Shown here: positions 7,577-16,011 of the stretch, in pieces | Layout of the letters: each line of letters starts with the position of its first letter | Numbering within the stretch: position 1 is the stretch's first letter | Source of the DNA: UM-FILTER-42-9 sp038063775 | GTDB taxonomy: Bacteria > Patescibacteriota > Minisyncoccia > Moranbacterales > UBA2206 | NCBI GenBank assembly: GCA_038063775.1 | Contig: JBBTUK010000001.1 | Location: 1-51,780, forward strand | Direction: 5' to 3' | DNA length: 51,780 nt | The notes under the pieces: model-generated | What the model saw: the letters and a program-made list of their open reading frames with translations, nothing else | What the model was told of the DNA's origin: nothing | The model's database searches: none | Translations under genes and position numbers: made by a program

Positions 7577-8072
7577 AACTTTGCGGGTTTTAGGAGTGGA
7601 TCCCGGAACGGCCACGACCGGCTGGGCGGTTATTGAAGAAAAGGCAGGATGTTTGCGTTCCATTGCTTATGGATATATAAATACGCCCAAAAAAGATTCT
7701 GAATCAAAGCGCCTTCTGGAAATAATTACTGACCTGGAAAAAATCATAAGAAAATACAAGCCCAGAGAGGCGGCCATTGAAAAAATATTCTTTTTTAAGA
7801 ACCAAAAAACCGTCATTCCGGTCAGTCAGTCCCGAGGAGCGATCATCTTGACACTGGAGAGGAAAAATGTTAAAGTTTTCGGTTACACTCCGCTCCAGGT
7901 TAAACAGGCGCTCACCGGTTACGGGCGGGCGGAAAAGAAACAAATCCAGCTGATGGCCAAGAATATTTTAGGTTTAAAATCCATTCCCAAGCCAGACGAC
8001 ACAGCGGACGCCATCGCGATTGCCATATGCCATCTTAACAGCCGAAAATTGAATAAATTTTGTAATCAATAA
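7563..8072 (+). CDS. ruvC: Crossover junction endodeoxyribonuclease RuvC
   Basis: A Holliday-junction resolvase of 169 aa with an RNase H fold. The catalytic acids are visible: Asp13 in VLGVDPGTATTGWAV, Glu73 in AAIEKIFFFKN, and the C-terminal pair in PDDTADAIAIAICH (about 146 and 149). Length is normal for the family. I chose ATG 7563, overlapping the yebC end by 14 bp, because VLGVDPG should lie near the N-terminus. No ruvA or ruvB is in the window. Confidence 0.95.
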   Translation: MTTYKTLRVLGVDPGTATTGWAVIEEKAGCLRSIAYGYINTPKKDSESKRLLEIITDLEKIIRKYKPREAAIEKIFFFKNQKTVIPVSQSRGAIILTLERKNVKVFGYTPLQVKQALTGYGRAEKKQIQLMAKNILGLKSIPKPDDTADAIAIAICHLNSRKLNKFCNQ

Positions 8073-8081
8073 GATATTTAT

Positions 8082-8735
8082 ATGGAAAATGTCAGCCCAA
8101 TAATCCAATTTTTTATTCGAGAAGGTGTTCCTTTCGAAACGGTCATCCTTATTTTAATGCTCCCGATCATCGCCACCTTCATCGCGTTTTTGCGCCAAGT
8201 GGTCGGGATTAAGGCTTTTGGAATCTACACGCCGCTCATCATAACTTTCGCTTTTCTGGCTACTAACGGCCTTAAATACGGTATTGTTATTTTTGTGGCG
8301 GTCATATTGTTCGGTATGCTGATGCGGTTTATCTTGAAGCCTCTGCGTCTTTTGTATCTGCCTCGCGTGGCGATCATGCTTTCCCTGGTGTCCTTGATCG
8401 TTCTTTTGATGCTAACTTTGGGCGGGAACCTGCGCCGAACCGGCCTAGCTTCCGTTTCCATTTTCCCTATTTTGATCATGATCACACTGGTCGAAAAGTT
8501 TGTGGCAGTTCAGATCGAAAAGGGAAACAAGACCGCCATCATTTTGGCGCTGGAAACCCTTTTGATTTCGGTTGTTGGATTTTACCTGGCCAGCTGGGAA
8601 ACTCTGATAAAAATTCTAGTGGCCGACCCGTGGCTAGTCCTCCTGACTTTGCCGGTTAATTTTTTTCTAGGAAAATGGACGGGTTTGCGGCTCAGCGAAT
8701 ATCTGCGTTTCAAGGAAATCTTGAAAAAGCAATAG
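8082..8735 (+). CDS. Seven-transmembrane protein (7TM_transglut-like, no transglutaminase domain)
   Basis: The 217-aa protein has seven hydrophobic segments, starting with TVILILMLPIIATFIAFLRQ and ending with WLVLLTLPVNFFLGKW, and conserved-looking loops (VVGIKAFGIYTPLI; LRRTGLASVSIFPI). It resembles the 7TM module that in proteobacteria is fused to an inactive transglutaminase domain and encoded next to an alpha-L-glutamate ligase-like ATP-grasp protein and a retropepsin-like protease. Here the 7TM part stands alone. The next gene begins 4 bp later and supplies precisely those two partner domains, which strengthens the assignment. The likely role is a membrane platform for the ligase products. 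Confidence 0.75.
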   Translation: MENVSPIIQFFIREGVPFETVILILMLPIIATFIAFLRQVVGIKAFGIYTPLIITFAFLATNGLKYGIVIFVAVILFGMLMRFILKPLRLLYLPRVAIMLSLVSLIVLLMLTLGGNLRRTGLASVSIFPILIMITLVEKFVAVQIEKGNKTAIILALETLLISVVGFYLASWETLIKILVADPWLVLLTLPVNFFLGKWTGLRLSEYLRFKEILKKQ

Positions 8736-8739
8736 CTTT

Positions 8740-10185
8740 ATGTTCAATATAATCAAAAATAGAAACAGGGTTTTGGGAATGAATTCCAGAAATCTTGATT
8801 ACGTCCGTCCCAATAATTTGCTTGAAGCGAAAAGGCTCGCCGACAACAAACTGCTTAGCAAAAAAATTCTCAAAAAAAATGACATTCCGGTTCCTAATCT
8901 TATTGCGAAAATAAAAAATCGGGAGGATTTGGAAAATTTTGCTTGGCAAACCCTTCCCGATACCTTTGCCTTGAAACCAAACCGGGGTTTTGGGGGCGAG
9001 GGAATTTTGGTAGTTTATGGAAAAAAGAAACCTGCCCGCAATGGCTTTGCCATAGGCGATGCAGGCGGGAATCATGAGGACACCTGGATAAAAGCCGATG
9101 GATCATTAGTGACCGTTGACGACCTGAAAAACCATATTCGGAACATTTTGGATGGTTCTTTTTCTTTGTCTAATACGCCTGACACCGCTTTTTTTGAAGA
9201 AAGACTCCAACTTTTAAAGCTTTTTAAGCCTTATGCCTTCAAAGGAATTCCCGATATCCGAGTTATCGTTTTCAATAAAGTTCCCGTGATGGCCATGTTG
9301 CGTCTTCCTACTAAAGAATCCGGCGGGAAAGCCAATCTTCAACAGCAGGCCATTGGAGTCGGAATCGACATGGCTTCCGGCATTACCACCACCGCCATCC
9401 AGGGGAAAAATAAACCTATAGAGCAAATTCCAAACACTCGCTTAATTTTGAGCGGAATTAAAATTCCATACTGGAAAGATATTTTGACTTTGGCGGTAAG
9501 AACGCAAGAAATTTCAAGCTTGGGTTTCTTGGGCGCGGACGTGGCGATTGACAAAGAGCGCGGCCCCGTTATCTTGGAGCTCAACGCCCGCCCGGGACTT
9601 TCCATTCAGCTGGCCAACCGCGCTGGTCTTAAAGAAAGAATGGAAAGAGTGGCAGGACTCAAAATAAAAACCCTTGAAAAAGGCGTGCGAGTAGGAATGG
9701 ATCTCTTTGGAGGAGAAATTGTTGAGGAACTGGAAGAAATATCCGGAAGGAAAGTCATCGGAACTGTGGAAAAGATAAAACTCATTGGTAAAGATGGGAA
9801 GGAAATTGAAGTGAAAGCCAAAATAGACACCGGAGCAGGGCTTTCCTCGATTGATAATGACCTCGCCTACCAATTGGGTTTTCAGGAGACAATGGAGGCT
9901 TTTAGCAGAAAAAATTTTCCTGCCTCCCTAACTCCAGAACAGGCCAGAGAGCTAGATAAGCAGAACAAGGAACAGTTGCTCAAAGAAGTGCCTAATTTGG
10001 CGGATACCGCCATTATTCATTCTTCTCACGGAACAACTTACCGGCCAATGGTGGGTATAAATATTTCTTTGAGAAACATAATCGTTCCGGCTAAAGTTTC
10101 CGTGATTGATCGCGCGAATTTAAAATACCCAGTCATTCTTGGGAAAAAAAATTTGGGAAAATTTTTAATTGATGTTAATAAATAA
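8740..10185 (+). CDS. ATP-grasp (alpha-L-glutamate ligase-like) fused to a retropepsin-like aspartic protease domain
   Basis: A 481-aa two-domain protein. Residues about 10-315 match the RimK-related ligase family: VLGMNSRNLDYVRPNN, ALKPNRGFGGEGILVV as the ATP lid, and VILELNARPGLSIQLANRAG with the metal ligands near Glu280 and Asn282. Residues about 340-480 form a retropepsin-like domain (VKAKIDTGAGLSS with the catalytic-type Asp near 363, HGTTYRPMVGINISL, YPVILGKKNLGKFLIDVN) of the family once called ATP-dependent zinc proteases (RimB-like). In other bacteria these are separate neighbouring genes. The fusion suggests one polypeptide that both adds and removes residues. Residues about 98-111 are an extra loop encoded by a palindromic insertion (9031-9069). 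Confidence 0.85.
   Translation: MFNIIKNRNRVLGMNSRNLDYVRPNNLLEAKRLADNKLLSKKILKKNDIPVPNLIAKIKNREDLENFAWQTLPDTFALKPNRGFGGEGILVVYGKKKPARNGFAIGDAGGNHEDTWIKADGSLVTVDDLKNHIRNILDGSFSLSNTPDTAFFEERLQLLKLFKPYAFKGIPDIRVIVFNKVPVMAMLRLPTKESGGKANLQQQAIGVGIDMASGITTTAIQGKNKPIEQIPNTRLILSGIKIPYWKDILTLAVRTQEISSLGFLGADVAIDKERGPVILELNARPGLSIQLANRAGLKERMERVAGLKIKTLEKGVRVGMDLFGGEIVEELEEISGRKVIGTVEKIKLIGKDGKEIEVKAKIDTGAGLSSIDNDLAYQLGFQETMEAFSRKNFPASLTPEQARELDKQNKEQLLKEVPNLADTAIIHSSHGTTYRPMVGINISLRNIIVPAKVSVIDRANLKYPVILGKKNLGKFLIDVNK
9031..9069. repeat. In-frame palindromic insertion element within the ATP-grasp domain
   Basis: Outer arms CCTGCCCGCA and TGCAGGCGGG are near-complementary and enclose a perfect hairpin ATGGC-ttt-GCCAT. 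The element codes for PARNGFAIGDAGG, which interrupts the region between the ATP lid and the HEDTWIKADGS segment where the family normally has a short turn. The reading frame is kept. Confidence 0.65.
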
Positions 10186-10202
10186 AGCTTATAAACAGCC
10201 AA

Positions 10203-11189
10203 ATGGCTAAGAAAAAAATATTTCATGGAGGCTTTGCTTCTCTCGTTAAAAGAGCGCTGGAATTGGGCATTAAGGTTAAATTTTATCCCGATCAATTCTC
10301 TTTGGTGAAATTTTCTTTGGGAGAAGATTTTATATTTTCTAAAAAAGGAGTCATCCCATTGTCGGTCCATCCGGCCAGATTGATCGTGAACAAGGATCTA
10401 ACCAAAACGCTACTCGGTCTCATAGACATAAGGACTCCCAGGGGAATCGTGGCCAGCTCCTGTGATGAGGCAACAAAGTTAATCCGAAAAGAAAAAATAA
10501 AATATCCGCTTATTGCCAAGCCGATTGACGGAACCCGGGCCAAGGGAGTGACTTGGAACATCCGGTCAAAAAAAGAGATGGAGAAAGCCATCCGCTTTAT
10601 TAATAGTCGCAGGATTAGAAAGTGGTCGCGATCCAGCAAGTTTCTAATTGAGGAAATGTATGTCGGGGATGAATATCGGGTGCTGGTTTTTGACGGAGAA
10701 GTGCTTTCCTGCGTGAAAAAAGTCCCAGCAACTATTGTGGGCGATGGCATTTCTACGATTCAAGAACTGACAAATATTTTTAACAAAAAGAGAGAGAAAG
10801 GATTTGAGATAAAAATAGACAGAGTCGTTAAAAAGACACTCTCCGAAAATAACCTCGCTTTGGGTAGTGTGTTGGTTAGAGATGCCAGGCTTAAGTTGAG
10901 GGATAATCTTAACATGTCTGATGGCGGACGAGCGATTGAAAGCACTAATGAGATGAGCGCGTTTCTCAAAAAAACTTGCGTAAAATCTGTCCAGGCCGCC
11001 GGTCTTTTGTGGGGAGGCGTGGACCTGATGACAAATAAGCTCTCTTCAAAAGGCGGGGGGTATGTAATTTTAGAAATAAATTCTAATCCATTCTATAATA
11101 TGAATGAGCGGCCTTTAGTAGAAGGAATTGGAATTGATGTCTCGGAAAAAATATTGAAATATCTTTTTCCTAAGTTAAAAATAAAATAA
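10203..11189 (+). CDS. ATP-grasp ligase, cyanophycin synthetase/GshF-like
   Basis: A 328-aa protein with ATP-grasp features: YPLIAKPIDGTRAKGVTWNI near 100-120 (ATP-binding hairpin), FLIEEMYVGDEYRVLVFDGE near 150-168, the segment VPATIVGDGISTIQELTN typical of cyanophycin synthetase and GshF ligases, and YVILEINSNPFYNMNERP near the end carrying the Glu and Asn metal ligands. The family joins amino acids to a carboxyl group through an acyl-phosphate. It lacks the Mur ligase-like domain of true cyanophycin synthetase. It follows the ligase/protease fusion by 17 bp, so it is in the same operon. Confidence 0.8.
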   Translation: MAKKKIFHGGFASLVKRALELGIKVKFYPDQFSLVKFSLGEDFIFSKKGVIPLSVHPARLIVNKDLTKTLLGLIDIRTPRGIVASSCDEATKLIRKEKIKYPLIAKPIDGTRAKGVTWNIRSKKEMEKAIRFINSRRIRKWSRSSKFLIEEMYVGDEYRVLVFDGEVLSCVKKVPATIVGDGISTIQELTNIFNKKREKGFEIKIDRVVKKTLSENNLALGSVLVRDARLKLRDNLNMSDGGRAIESTNEMSAFLKKTCVKSVQAAGLLWGGVDLMTNKLSSKGGGYVILEINSNPFYNMNERPLVEGIGIDVSEKILKYLFPKLKIK

Positions 11190-11219
11190 ATCTTCTGCTA
11201 AATAAACTAAATAATTTTT

Positions 11220-12122
11220 ATGCTCCTCATTCTGACAGGCAAAAAAAATATTTCTCCTAAAACCAAAAGATTTATTGGCTTGTTGAAAAAAAATTTGAGC
11301 AGCAGTCGCGTCAGAAGCTCTTCTTCCAGCTTTGAAGAGATGGAAGTTTTGATCAACAAAGCGGATGTAAAAATTTTGGTTGGCGGAAAATCCCTGGATA
11401 ATTGGACTACTATTTTTCCTCGAAAAGTAGGCAGGCATTCCGGACTAGCTTTTATTTTGGCCTCCTATGCCCGAAGGAAGAATATTCTTTTTTTAGATAA
11501 ATTTCGTGAATCTACCAATGATATTACTAAGTTGGTTCAAATGTTCTTATTTTCAGTTAATAAAATTCCTATTCCTAAAACGTATTACTCTCCGGTATAT
11601 CTTCCGAAACATATAAAGCGGGCCATTGAATTTTTGCATTTTCCCATAATCATAAAACAGTGTAACACCTCCAAGGGGGCGGGGGTTTCTTTGGTTCAAA
11701 ATAAAAAGATGTTAACTGGCCAACTAGTAAAAACAATGAAGGCCGATCCCAAAAAAGAAATAATTCTGCAAGAGTTTATTCCGAATGATTTTGAATATCG
11801 AATTTTTGTGACTGGACATAAGGTGGCTGTTGCCGAAAAGAAAATCAGAGCCAGCAAGGATGAGTTCAGAAACAATGTTCATCTGGGAGCGCGGGAGGAA
11901 TTCCTAGATATTAAAAAGGTGAAAAAAAATATCCTTAGGACAGCTCTGCGGGCGGCGAAAGTAACAAATGTTCAAATTGCCGGCGTAGATATCACCGAAG
12001 ACGCTCAGGGGAACCCGGTAGTTTTCGAGGTTAATAGCTGCCCGAGTTTTACACTTGACAGTCGGATTTCCAATGAAGTGGAAAAATTAGCTGAATACCT
12101 AATAGAATGCGAAGGAAAATAG
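11220..12122 (+). CDS. RimK-like ATP-grasp ligase
   Basis: A 300-aa protein. The N-terminal part (1-100) is a pre-ATP-grasp domain. The ligase core has FPIIIKQCNTSKGAGVSLVQ (about 139-158), EIILQEFIPNDFEYRIFVTG (about 180-199) and NPVVFEVNSCPSFTLDSRIS (about 261-280), the last giving the metal-binding Glu and Asn. Closest in layout to RimK and related peptide-tag ligases. It is 30 bp downstream of the previous ATP-grasp gene, and its stop precedes the next start by 2 bp. Its substrate is unknown. Confidence 0.8.
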   Translation: MLLILTGKKNISPKTKRFIGLLKKNLSSSRVRSSSSSFEEMEVLINKADVKILVGGKSLDNWTTIFPRKVGRHSGLAFILASYARRKNILFLDKFRESTNDITKLVQMFLFSVNKIPIPKTYYSPVYLPKHIKRAIEFLHFPIIIKQCNTSKGAGVSLVQNKKMLTGQLVKTMKADPKKEIILQEFIPNDFEYRIFVTGHKVAVAEKKIRASKDEFRNNVHLGAREEFLDIKKVKKNILRTALRAAKVTNVQIAGVDITEDAQGNPVVFEVNSCPSFTLDSRISNEVEKLAEYLIECEGK

Positions 12123-12124
12123 CA

Positions 12125-13051
12125 ATGTATTTTCATAAACGAAAGCTGGAAAAAGATCCTTTTTCCACTTTTGGGACGAAAAGAAGCGTCTATCACGACT
12201 TCTTCAGGCTCGGGATGGAGCGGGGATTTGATATGTATATCGCCAGCGGGAAAGAAAACTACACAGAGCCGCTGACCTTTGGAGGTGCCTATCAATATAA
12301 CGGTAAGTTCTTTGAGCCCTGCGCTGAAGCCTTGAAAATGGATACTGTTTTTGACCGAAGCGGGGGCATGTTTTTTCCCACTGAAAATATCGGACACAAA
12401 GTTTTGAATAATATTTATTTTAAAAGTTTGTGCAATAATAAAAATGAGGCTTATAAAATTATCGGAGAGTTTATGCCCAAAAGCGTAGATATTGAAGACA
12501 GGGATGCTCTTATGAAACAATTGGAGTCATTTCCTCAGTCTACTCGGGCAGTGCTCAAGCCGGCTAAAGGGATGTGCGGAAAGGGAATTATTATCGATTA
12601 TCCTGAAAAAATAGCCGCGGAGAGTATTGAAGGTGGCCGCGAATATATTTTGCAAGAATTTGTCGATACATCCGCAGGAATTCCAGGAATTATTAATGGG
12701 CATCATGATTTGCGAGTAGTGATTGTGAATGGCGAAATCGTGTTGAGCCATGTAAGGGCGCCTAGGGAGGGATCGCTTTTGGCTAATGTGGCGCAAGGAG
12801 GGTCGATTAAGGAAGTTCCGGTCAAAGATATTCCAAAATTTATTGTCGATGTGGTGAAAAAAATACAAGCCAGTATTGATGAAAAATTTGATTACCCCTT
12901 ATATTCCATTGATTTGGGCATTCAGGAGAAAAAGAAGCTTTTTGTTTTTGAGCTGAATGATCAAATCGGATTTCCTTCGGAACAGATGAAAGCTAAGGGA
13001 GATTTTTTAGATAAAATTCTGGATTCCTTGGAAAGGCGTGCTTTGGCATAA
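12125..13051 (+). CDS. ATP-grasp ligase-like protein
   Basis: A 308-aa protein with ATP-grasp elements: AVLKPAKGMCGKGIIIDYPE near 140-160, REYILQEFVD near 176-185, HDLRVVIVNGEIVLSHVRAP near 197-216 and LFVFELNDQIGFPS near 276-289. I prefer ATG 12125 to 12107 because GAAGGA sits 8 bp upstream and the overlap with the previous gene disappears. Its N-terminus (FSTFGTKRSVYHDFFRLGME) differs from the neighbouring ligases. It is the last gene of the run, so four ATP-grasp enzymes lie in a row here. Confidence 0.75.
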   Translation: MYFHKRKLEKDPFSTFGTKRSVYHDFFRLGMERGFDMYIASGKENYTEPLTFGGAYQYNGKFFEPCAEALKMDTVFDRSGGMFFPTENIGHKVLNNIYFKSLCNNKNEAYKIIGEFMPKSVDIEDRDALMKQLESFPQSTRAVLKPAKGMCGKGIIIDYPEKIAAESIEGGREYILQEFVDTSAGIPGIINGHHDLRVVIVNGEIVLSHVRAPREGSLLANVAQGGSIKEVPVKDIPKFIVDVVKKIQASIDEKFDYPLYSIDLGIQEKKKLFVFELNDQIGFPSEQMKAKGDFLDKILDSLERRALA

Positions 13052-13121
13052 GACCAACAAAAAGCCGTGGCAATTTTTCTGATTTATCCGATAGACATGG
13101 CAGAAGAGGATTCGGCTATGT

Positions 13122-13150
13122 TTGATAAAGAAAACTAACCATGGTATATT
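13122..13150 (+). promoter_or_regulatory. Promoter of the penicillin-binding protein gene (near-leaderless)
   Basis: TTGATA (13122-13127), 17 bp, TATATT (13145-13150). The expected start at about 13157 is only some 7 nt before ATG 13164, so the mRNA would be almost leaderless, consistent with the lack of a Shine-Dalgarno there. Confidence 0.6.
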
Positions 13151-13163
13151 TGTAACCGACTTT

Positions 13164-15689
13164 ATGAAACACGTATTTATTGCCTTCAAAGACTTTAGAA
13201 ATTCTTCCGGCAAGGTCCGCTGGAAAGCCTTGGGAAAAATTCTGGCTTATTTTGCCGGCTTGGTTTTTCTGGCCGTCGCCGGAGTTTTTATTTATTTTGC
13301 CAAAGACCTCCCCAGCCCGGGTAAGATAAATAGCCGCTTCGTGGCTGAATCAACAAAAATTTACGACCGGACCGGCCAGCATATTCTTTATGATATCCAC
13401 GGCGAAGAAAAAAGGACGATTATTCCTTTTTCGGAAATGCCCGATAGCATCCGCTACGCCACCATAGCGCTGGAAGATCAGAGTTTTTATTCGCATTATG
13501 GGATAAAATTCACTTCCATAATCCGCTCGGCCATTAAAGATGTTCTGCGCCGAGGAACCACGCAAGGCGGTTCTACAATTACCCAGCAATTCGTCAAAAA
13601 TTCAATTCTGACAAGAGAAAAAACATTTACGCGAAAAATCAAAGAGGTGATTCTTTCCGTAGAACTGGAACAAAAATTTTCCAAAGACGAGATTTTGGGT
13701 ATGTATCTTAACGAAATTCCCTACGGTTCCAACGCTTACGGAACTGAGGCGGCGGCGCAAACATTTTTCGGCAAACACGCCCGCGAACTAACCCTGGACG
13801 AAGGAGCTCTTTTGTCGGCCCTGCCGCAAGCTCCGACTTATTATTCTCCCTTCGGCTCCCATCCGGAAGCCTTGAAAGCGCGCCAAGAATACGCCTTAAG
13901 GCAAATGGCCTCTTTGGGCTATATCACTCAAGAGCAATCCGAACAGGCGATCCAGGTGGATGTTTTAAGTAAAATTTCGCCTTACGCTGAAAATATCTCC
14001 GCGCCGCACTTTGTGATGTATATTAAGGAATATTTGGAGTCAAAATACGGTGAACAGGCCGTAGAACAAGGTGGACTGAAAGTTTACACTACCCTCGATT
14101 GGGATAAGCAGCAAGTCGCCGAAGAAGCGGTCAGGACCGGGGCAGACTTAAACACTAAAAAATATGGGGCGAAAAACGCGGCTCTCGTCGCTATAGACCC
14201 CAAAACCGGCCAGATTTTGGCCATGGTTGGCTCCAAAAACTATTTTGACAAAGCAATCGACGGCCAGGTCAATGTTGCCATCCGAGACCGGCAACCAGGA
14301 TCCTCTTTTAAGCCCTATGTTTACCTGACTGCCTTTAAAAAGGGCTATACGCCGGAAACAATCCTTTGGGATGTCGATACCAATTTTGACTTGGGAACGA
14401 GCAAGGATTATAATCCTAAAAATTATGACGGCAAAAACAGGGGTCCGGTTAAAATAAAAGAGGCTCTGGCTATGTCTCTCAATGTTCCGGCGGTCAAAAC
14501 CCTTTATTTGGCCGGAGTAAAGGACTCTATCAATACTGCTAAAAGTCTAGGCATAACAACGCTTAGCAATCCGGACCGCTATGGGCTATCGCTTGTTTTG
14601 GGCGGAGGAGAAGTAAAGCTCTTGGATCACACTAATGCTTTTGGAACTTTGGCTAATAACGGAGTTTTTCACAATAAAACGGCCATCCTGAAAATACAGG
14701 ATTCTTCGGGAGTTGTTCTGGAAGAATATAGGGCTTCCCCGGGAGAGAGGGTTGTGGAGGAAAAATATCTTGGAATGCTTGACTATATCCTATCCACCAA
14801 TGACCTCCGGGCGCCCGTTTTCGGCGACAATAATCCGCTTAAGTTTACCGATCGCCCGGTAGTCGCCAAAACCGGCACGACCAATGAATGGCGTGATGGT
14901 TGGACCGTGGGATATACTCCTTCTCTGGTTGTAGGTGTTTGGGCCGGAAACAATGACAATTCCGCCATGGCTCAGGGAGCGGATGGTATTTACGTCGCCG
15001 CTCCGATTTGGAGAAATTTTATGAATCAGGTCTTGAAAAATTACAATGTAGAGCCGTTTCCGAAATACGAAAAAGAGGACACGGGAAAACCCATTTTAGA
15101 CGGCACGCTTAACTCGCAGGGCGAAATAAAGGTTTGCCGGTTGCCCGGTAAGGACGAGCGGTATTGTTTAGCCTCTGACGCTTGCCTTGACAAAACGGTC
15201 ACAAAAAAAGATTTTTTCGCTCCGCATGACATTCTTTATTATGTAAAAAAGGACGATCCACGAGGCGATCCGCCTAAAAAACCGTCGGAAGACCCGCAAT
15301 TCAAAAATTGGGAAAAGGCCGTTAAGGAATGGGCTAAAGACAACAAGAAAGATTCCAAGAATGATCCGGCGCCGGATGTGGAATGCATGGCGAGTGATTT
15401 TGAAGATTCCGCTCCCTCGGTAAAGATCGATTCGCCTTCTGATGGAGACATCATTACTGCATCCGATTTCACCATCAGGGCTTCCGTCTCCAGCGGATAT
15501 GAAATTAAGAAGTTTTCTCTTTTTGTAAACGGCAATGAGGTTTCCTCAAGCAACGACTCTTCCATAAGCTATACTTACACGATTCCGGCAGATAAAAAAA
15601 CCGCTGGGTTTGAAATAAAATCCACAGCCATTGACAAAAACGATACCGCGGATTCGGCTTCAATAAAAATACAGGCCGCTGTTCCTTAA
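13164..15689 (+). CDS. Class A penicillin-binding protein (transglycosylase/transpeptidase)
   Basis: An 841-aa bifunctional peptidoglycan synthase. One membrane anchor near residues 27-46 (ILAYFAGLVFLAVAGVFIYF) is followed by a GT51 domain (YATIALEDQSFYSHYGI with the catalytic Glu; GGSTITQQFVKN; LSVELEQKFSKDEILGMYLN) and a transpeptidase domain with SSFK (Ser380), SLNVPAV and KTGTTNEWRD. After about residue 640 comes a Lys/Asp/Pro-rich linker and a C-terminal Ig-like domain (APSVKIDSPSDGDIITASDF...) of about 90 aa that may bind the wall or extend outward. Start ATG 13164 is preferred over TTG 13122 because the promoter overlaps the latter. Confidence 0.93.
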   Translation: MKHVFIAFKDFRNSSGKVRWKALGKILAYFAGLVFLAVAGVFIYFAKDLPSPGKINSRFVAESTKIYDRTGQHILYDIHGEEKRTIIPFSEMPDSIRYATIALEDQSFYSHYGIKFTSIIRSAIKDVLRRGTTQGGSTITQQFVKNSILTREKTFTRKIKEVILSVELEQKFSKDEILGMYLNEIPYGSNAYGTEAAAQTFFGKHARELTLDEGALLSALPQAPTYYSPFGSHPEALKARQEYALRQMASLGYITQEQSEQAIQVDVLSKISPYAENISAPHFVMYIKEYLESKYGEQAVEQGGLKVYTTLDWDKQQVAEEAVRTGADLNTKKYGAKNAALVAIDPKTGQILAMVGSKNYFDKAIDGQVNVAIRDRQPGSSFKPYVYLTAFKKGYTPETILWDVDTNFDLGTSKDYNPKNYDGKNRGPVKIKEALAMSLNVPAVKTLYLAGVKDSINTAKSLGITTLSNPDRYGLSLVLGGGEVKLLDHTNAFGTLANNGVFHNKTAILKIQDSSGVVLEEYRASPGERVVEEKYLGMLDYILSTNDLRAPVFGDNNPLKFTDRPVVAKTGTTNEWRDGWTVGYTPSLVVGVWAGNNDNSAMAQGADGIYVAAPIWRNFMNQVLKNYNVEPFPKYEKEDTGKPILDGTLNSQGEIKVCRLPGKDERYCLASDACLDKTVTKKDFFAPHDILYYVKKDDPRGDPPKKPSEDPQFKNWEKAVKEWAKDNKKDSKNDPAPDVECMASDFEDSAPSVKIDSPSDGDIITASDFTIRASVSSGYEIKKFSLFVNGNEVSSSNDSSISYTYTIPADKKTAGFEIKSTAIDKNDTADSASIKIQAAVP

Positions 15690-15705
15690 AAAATTACGCT
15701 AAAAA

Positions 15706-15999
15706 CTATTGGACTTTTATTTTTTCTATAGCCTCTTCCCCCAGCTCTTTATTTAGTTTTTTTATTATTATTTCTTTGTTTATCCACAATTCTGAAGCCC
15801 AGGCGGGACTTTGCGTTTTTATAAAAATAGTCTTGCGGGAAAAATAACTGGCCCTAAAATTTTCCGCTCCCAGGCTACCAAACTCTTTTTGAATCACTTT
15901 TTTAAAAACAAAAAAGATTGTTTTTTCATCCAGGCTTGTTTTTTGCAGCCCGCCTTTTCCGGATAATTTTTTTTGGAGCAGGTTTTTTAATGACTTCAT
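15706..15999 (-). CDS. DUF721/DciA-like protein
   Basis: A 97-aa protein with the short alpha/beta layout of the DUF721 family, of which DciA is the ancestral loader of the DnaB helicase: VFKKVIQKEFGSLGAENFRA followed by KTIFIKTQSPAWASELWINK and the final helix KKLNKELGEEAIEKIKV. Family members often sit near dnaA, dnaN and recF, as here. The helicase-loading role is inferred from family and position. It converges with the PBP gene. Confidence 0.7.
   Translation of the reverse strand: MKSLKNLLQKKLSGKGGLQKTSLDEKTIFFVFKKVIQKEFGSLGAENFRASYFSRKTIFIKTQSPAWASELWINKEIIIKKLNKELGEEAIEKIKVQ
15780..15788 (+). other. Perfect DnaA-box match within the DUF721 gene
   Basis: TTATCCACA, identical to the E. 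coli consensus. It is single and inside a gene, so it may be chance; it is listed because it lies within 3 kb of the candidate origin. Confidence 0.3.
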
Positions 16000-16011
16000 G
16001 TTTCTTGTGCC

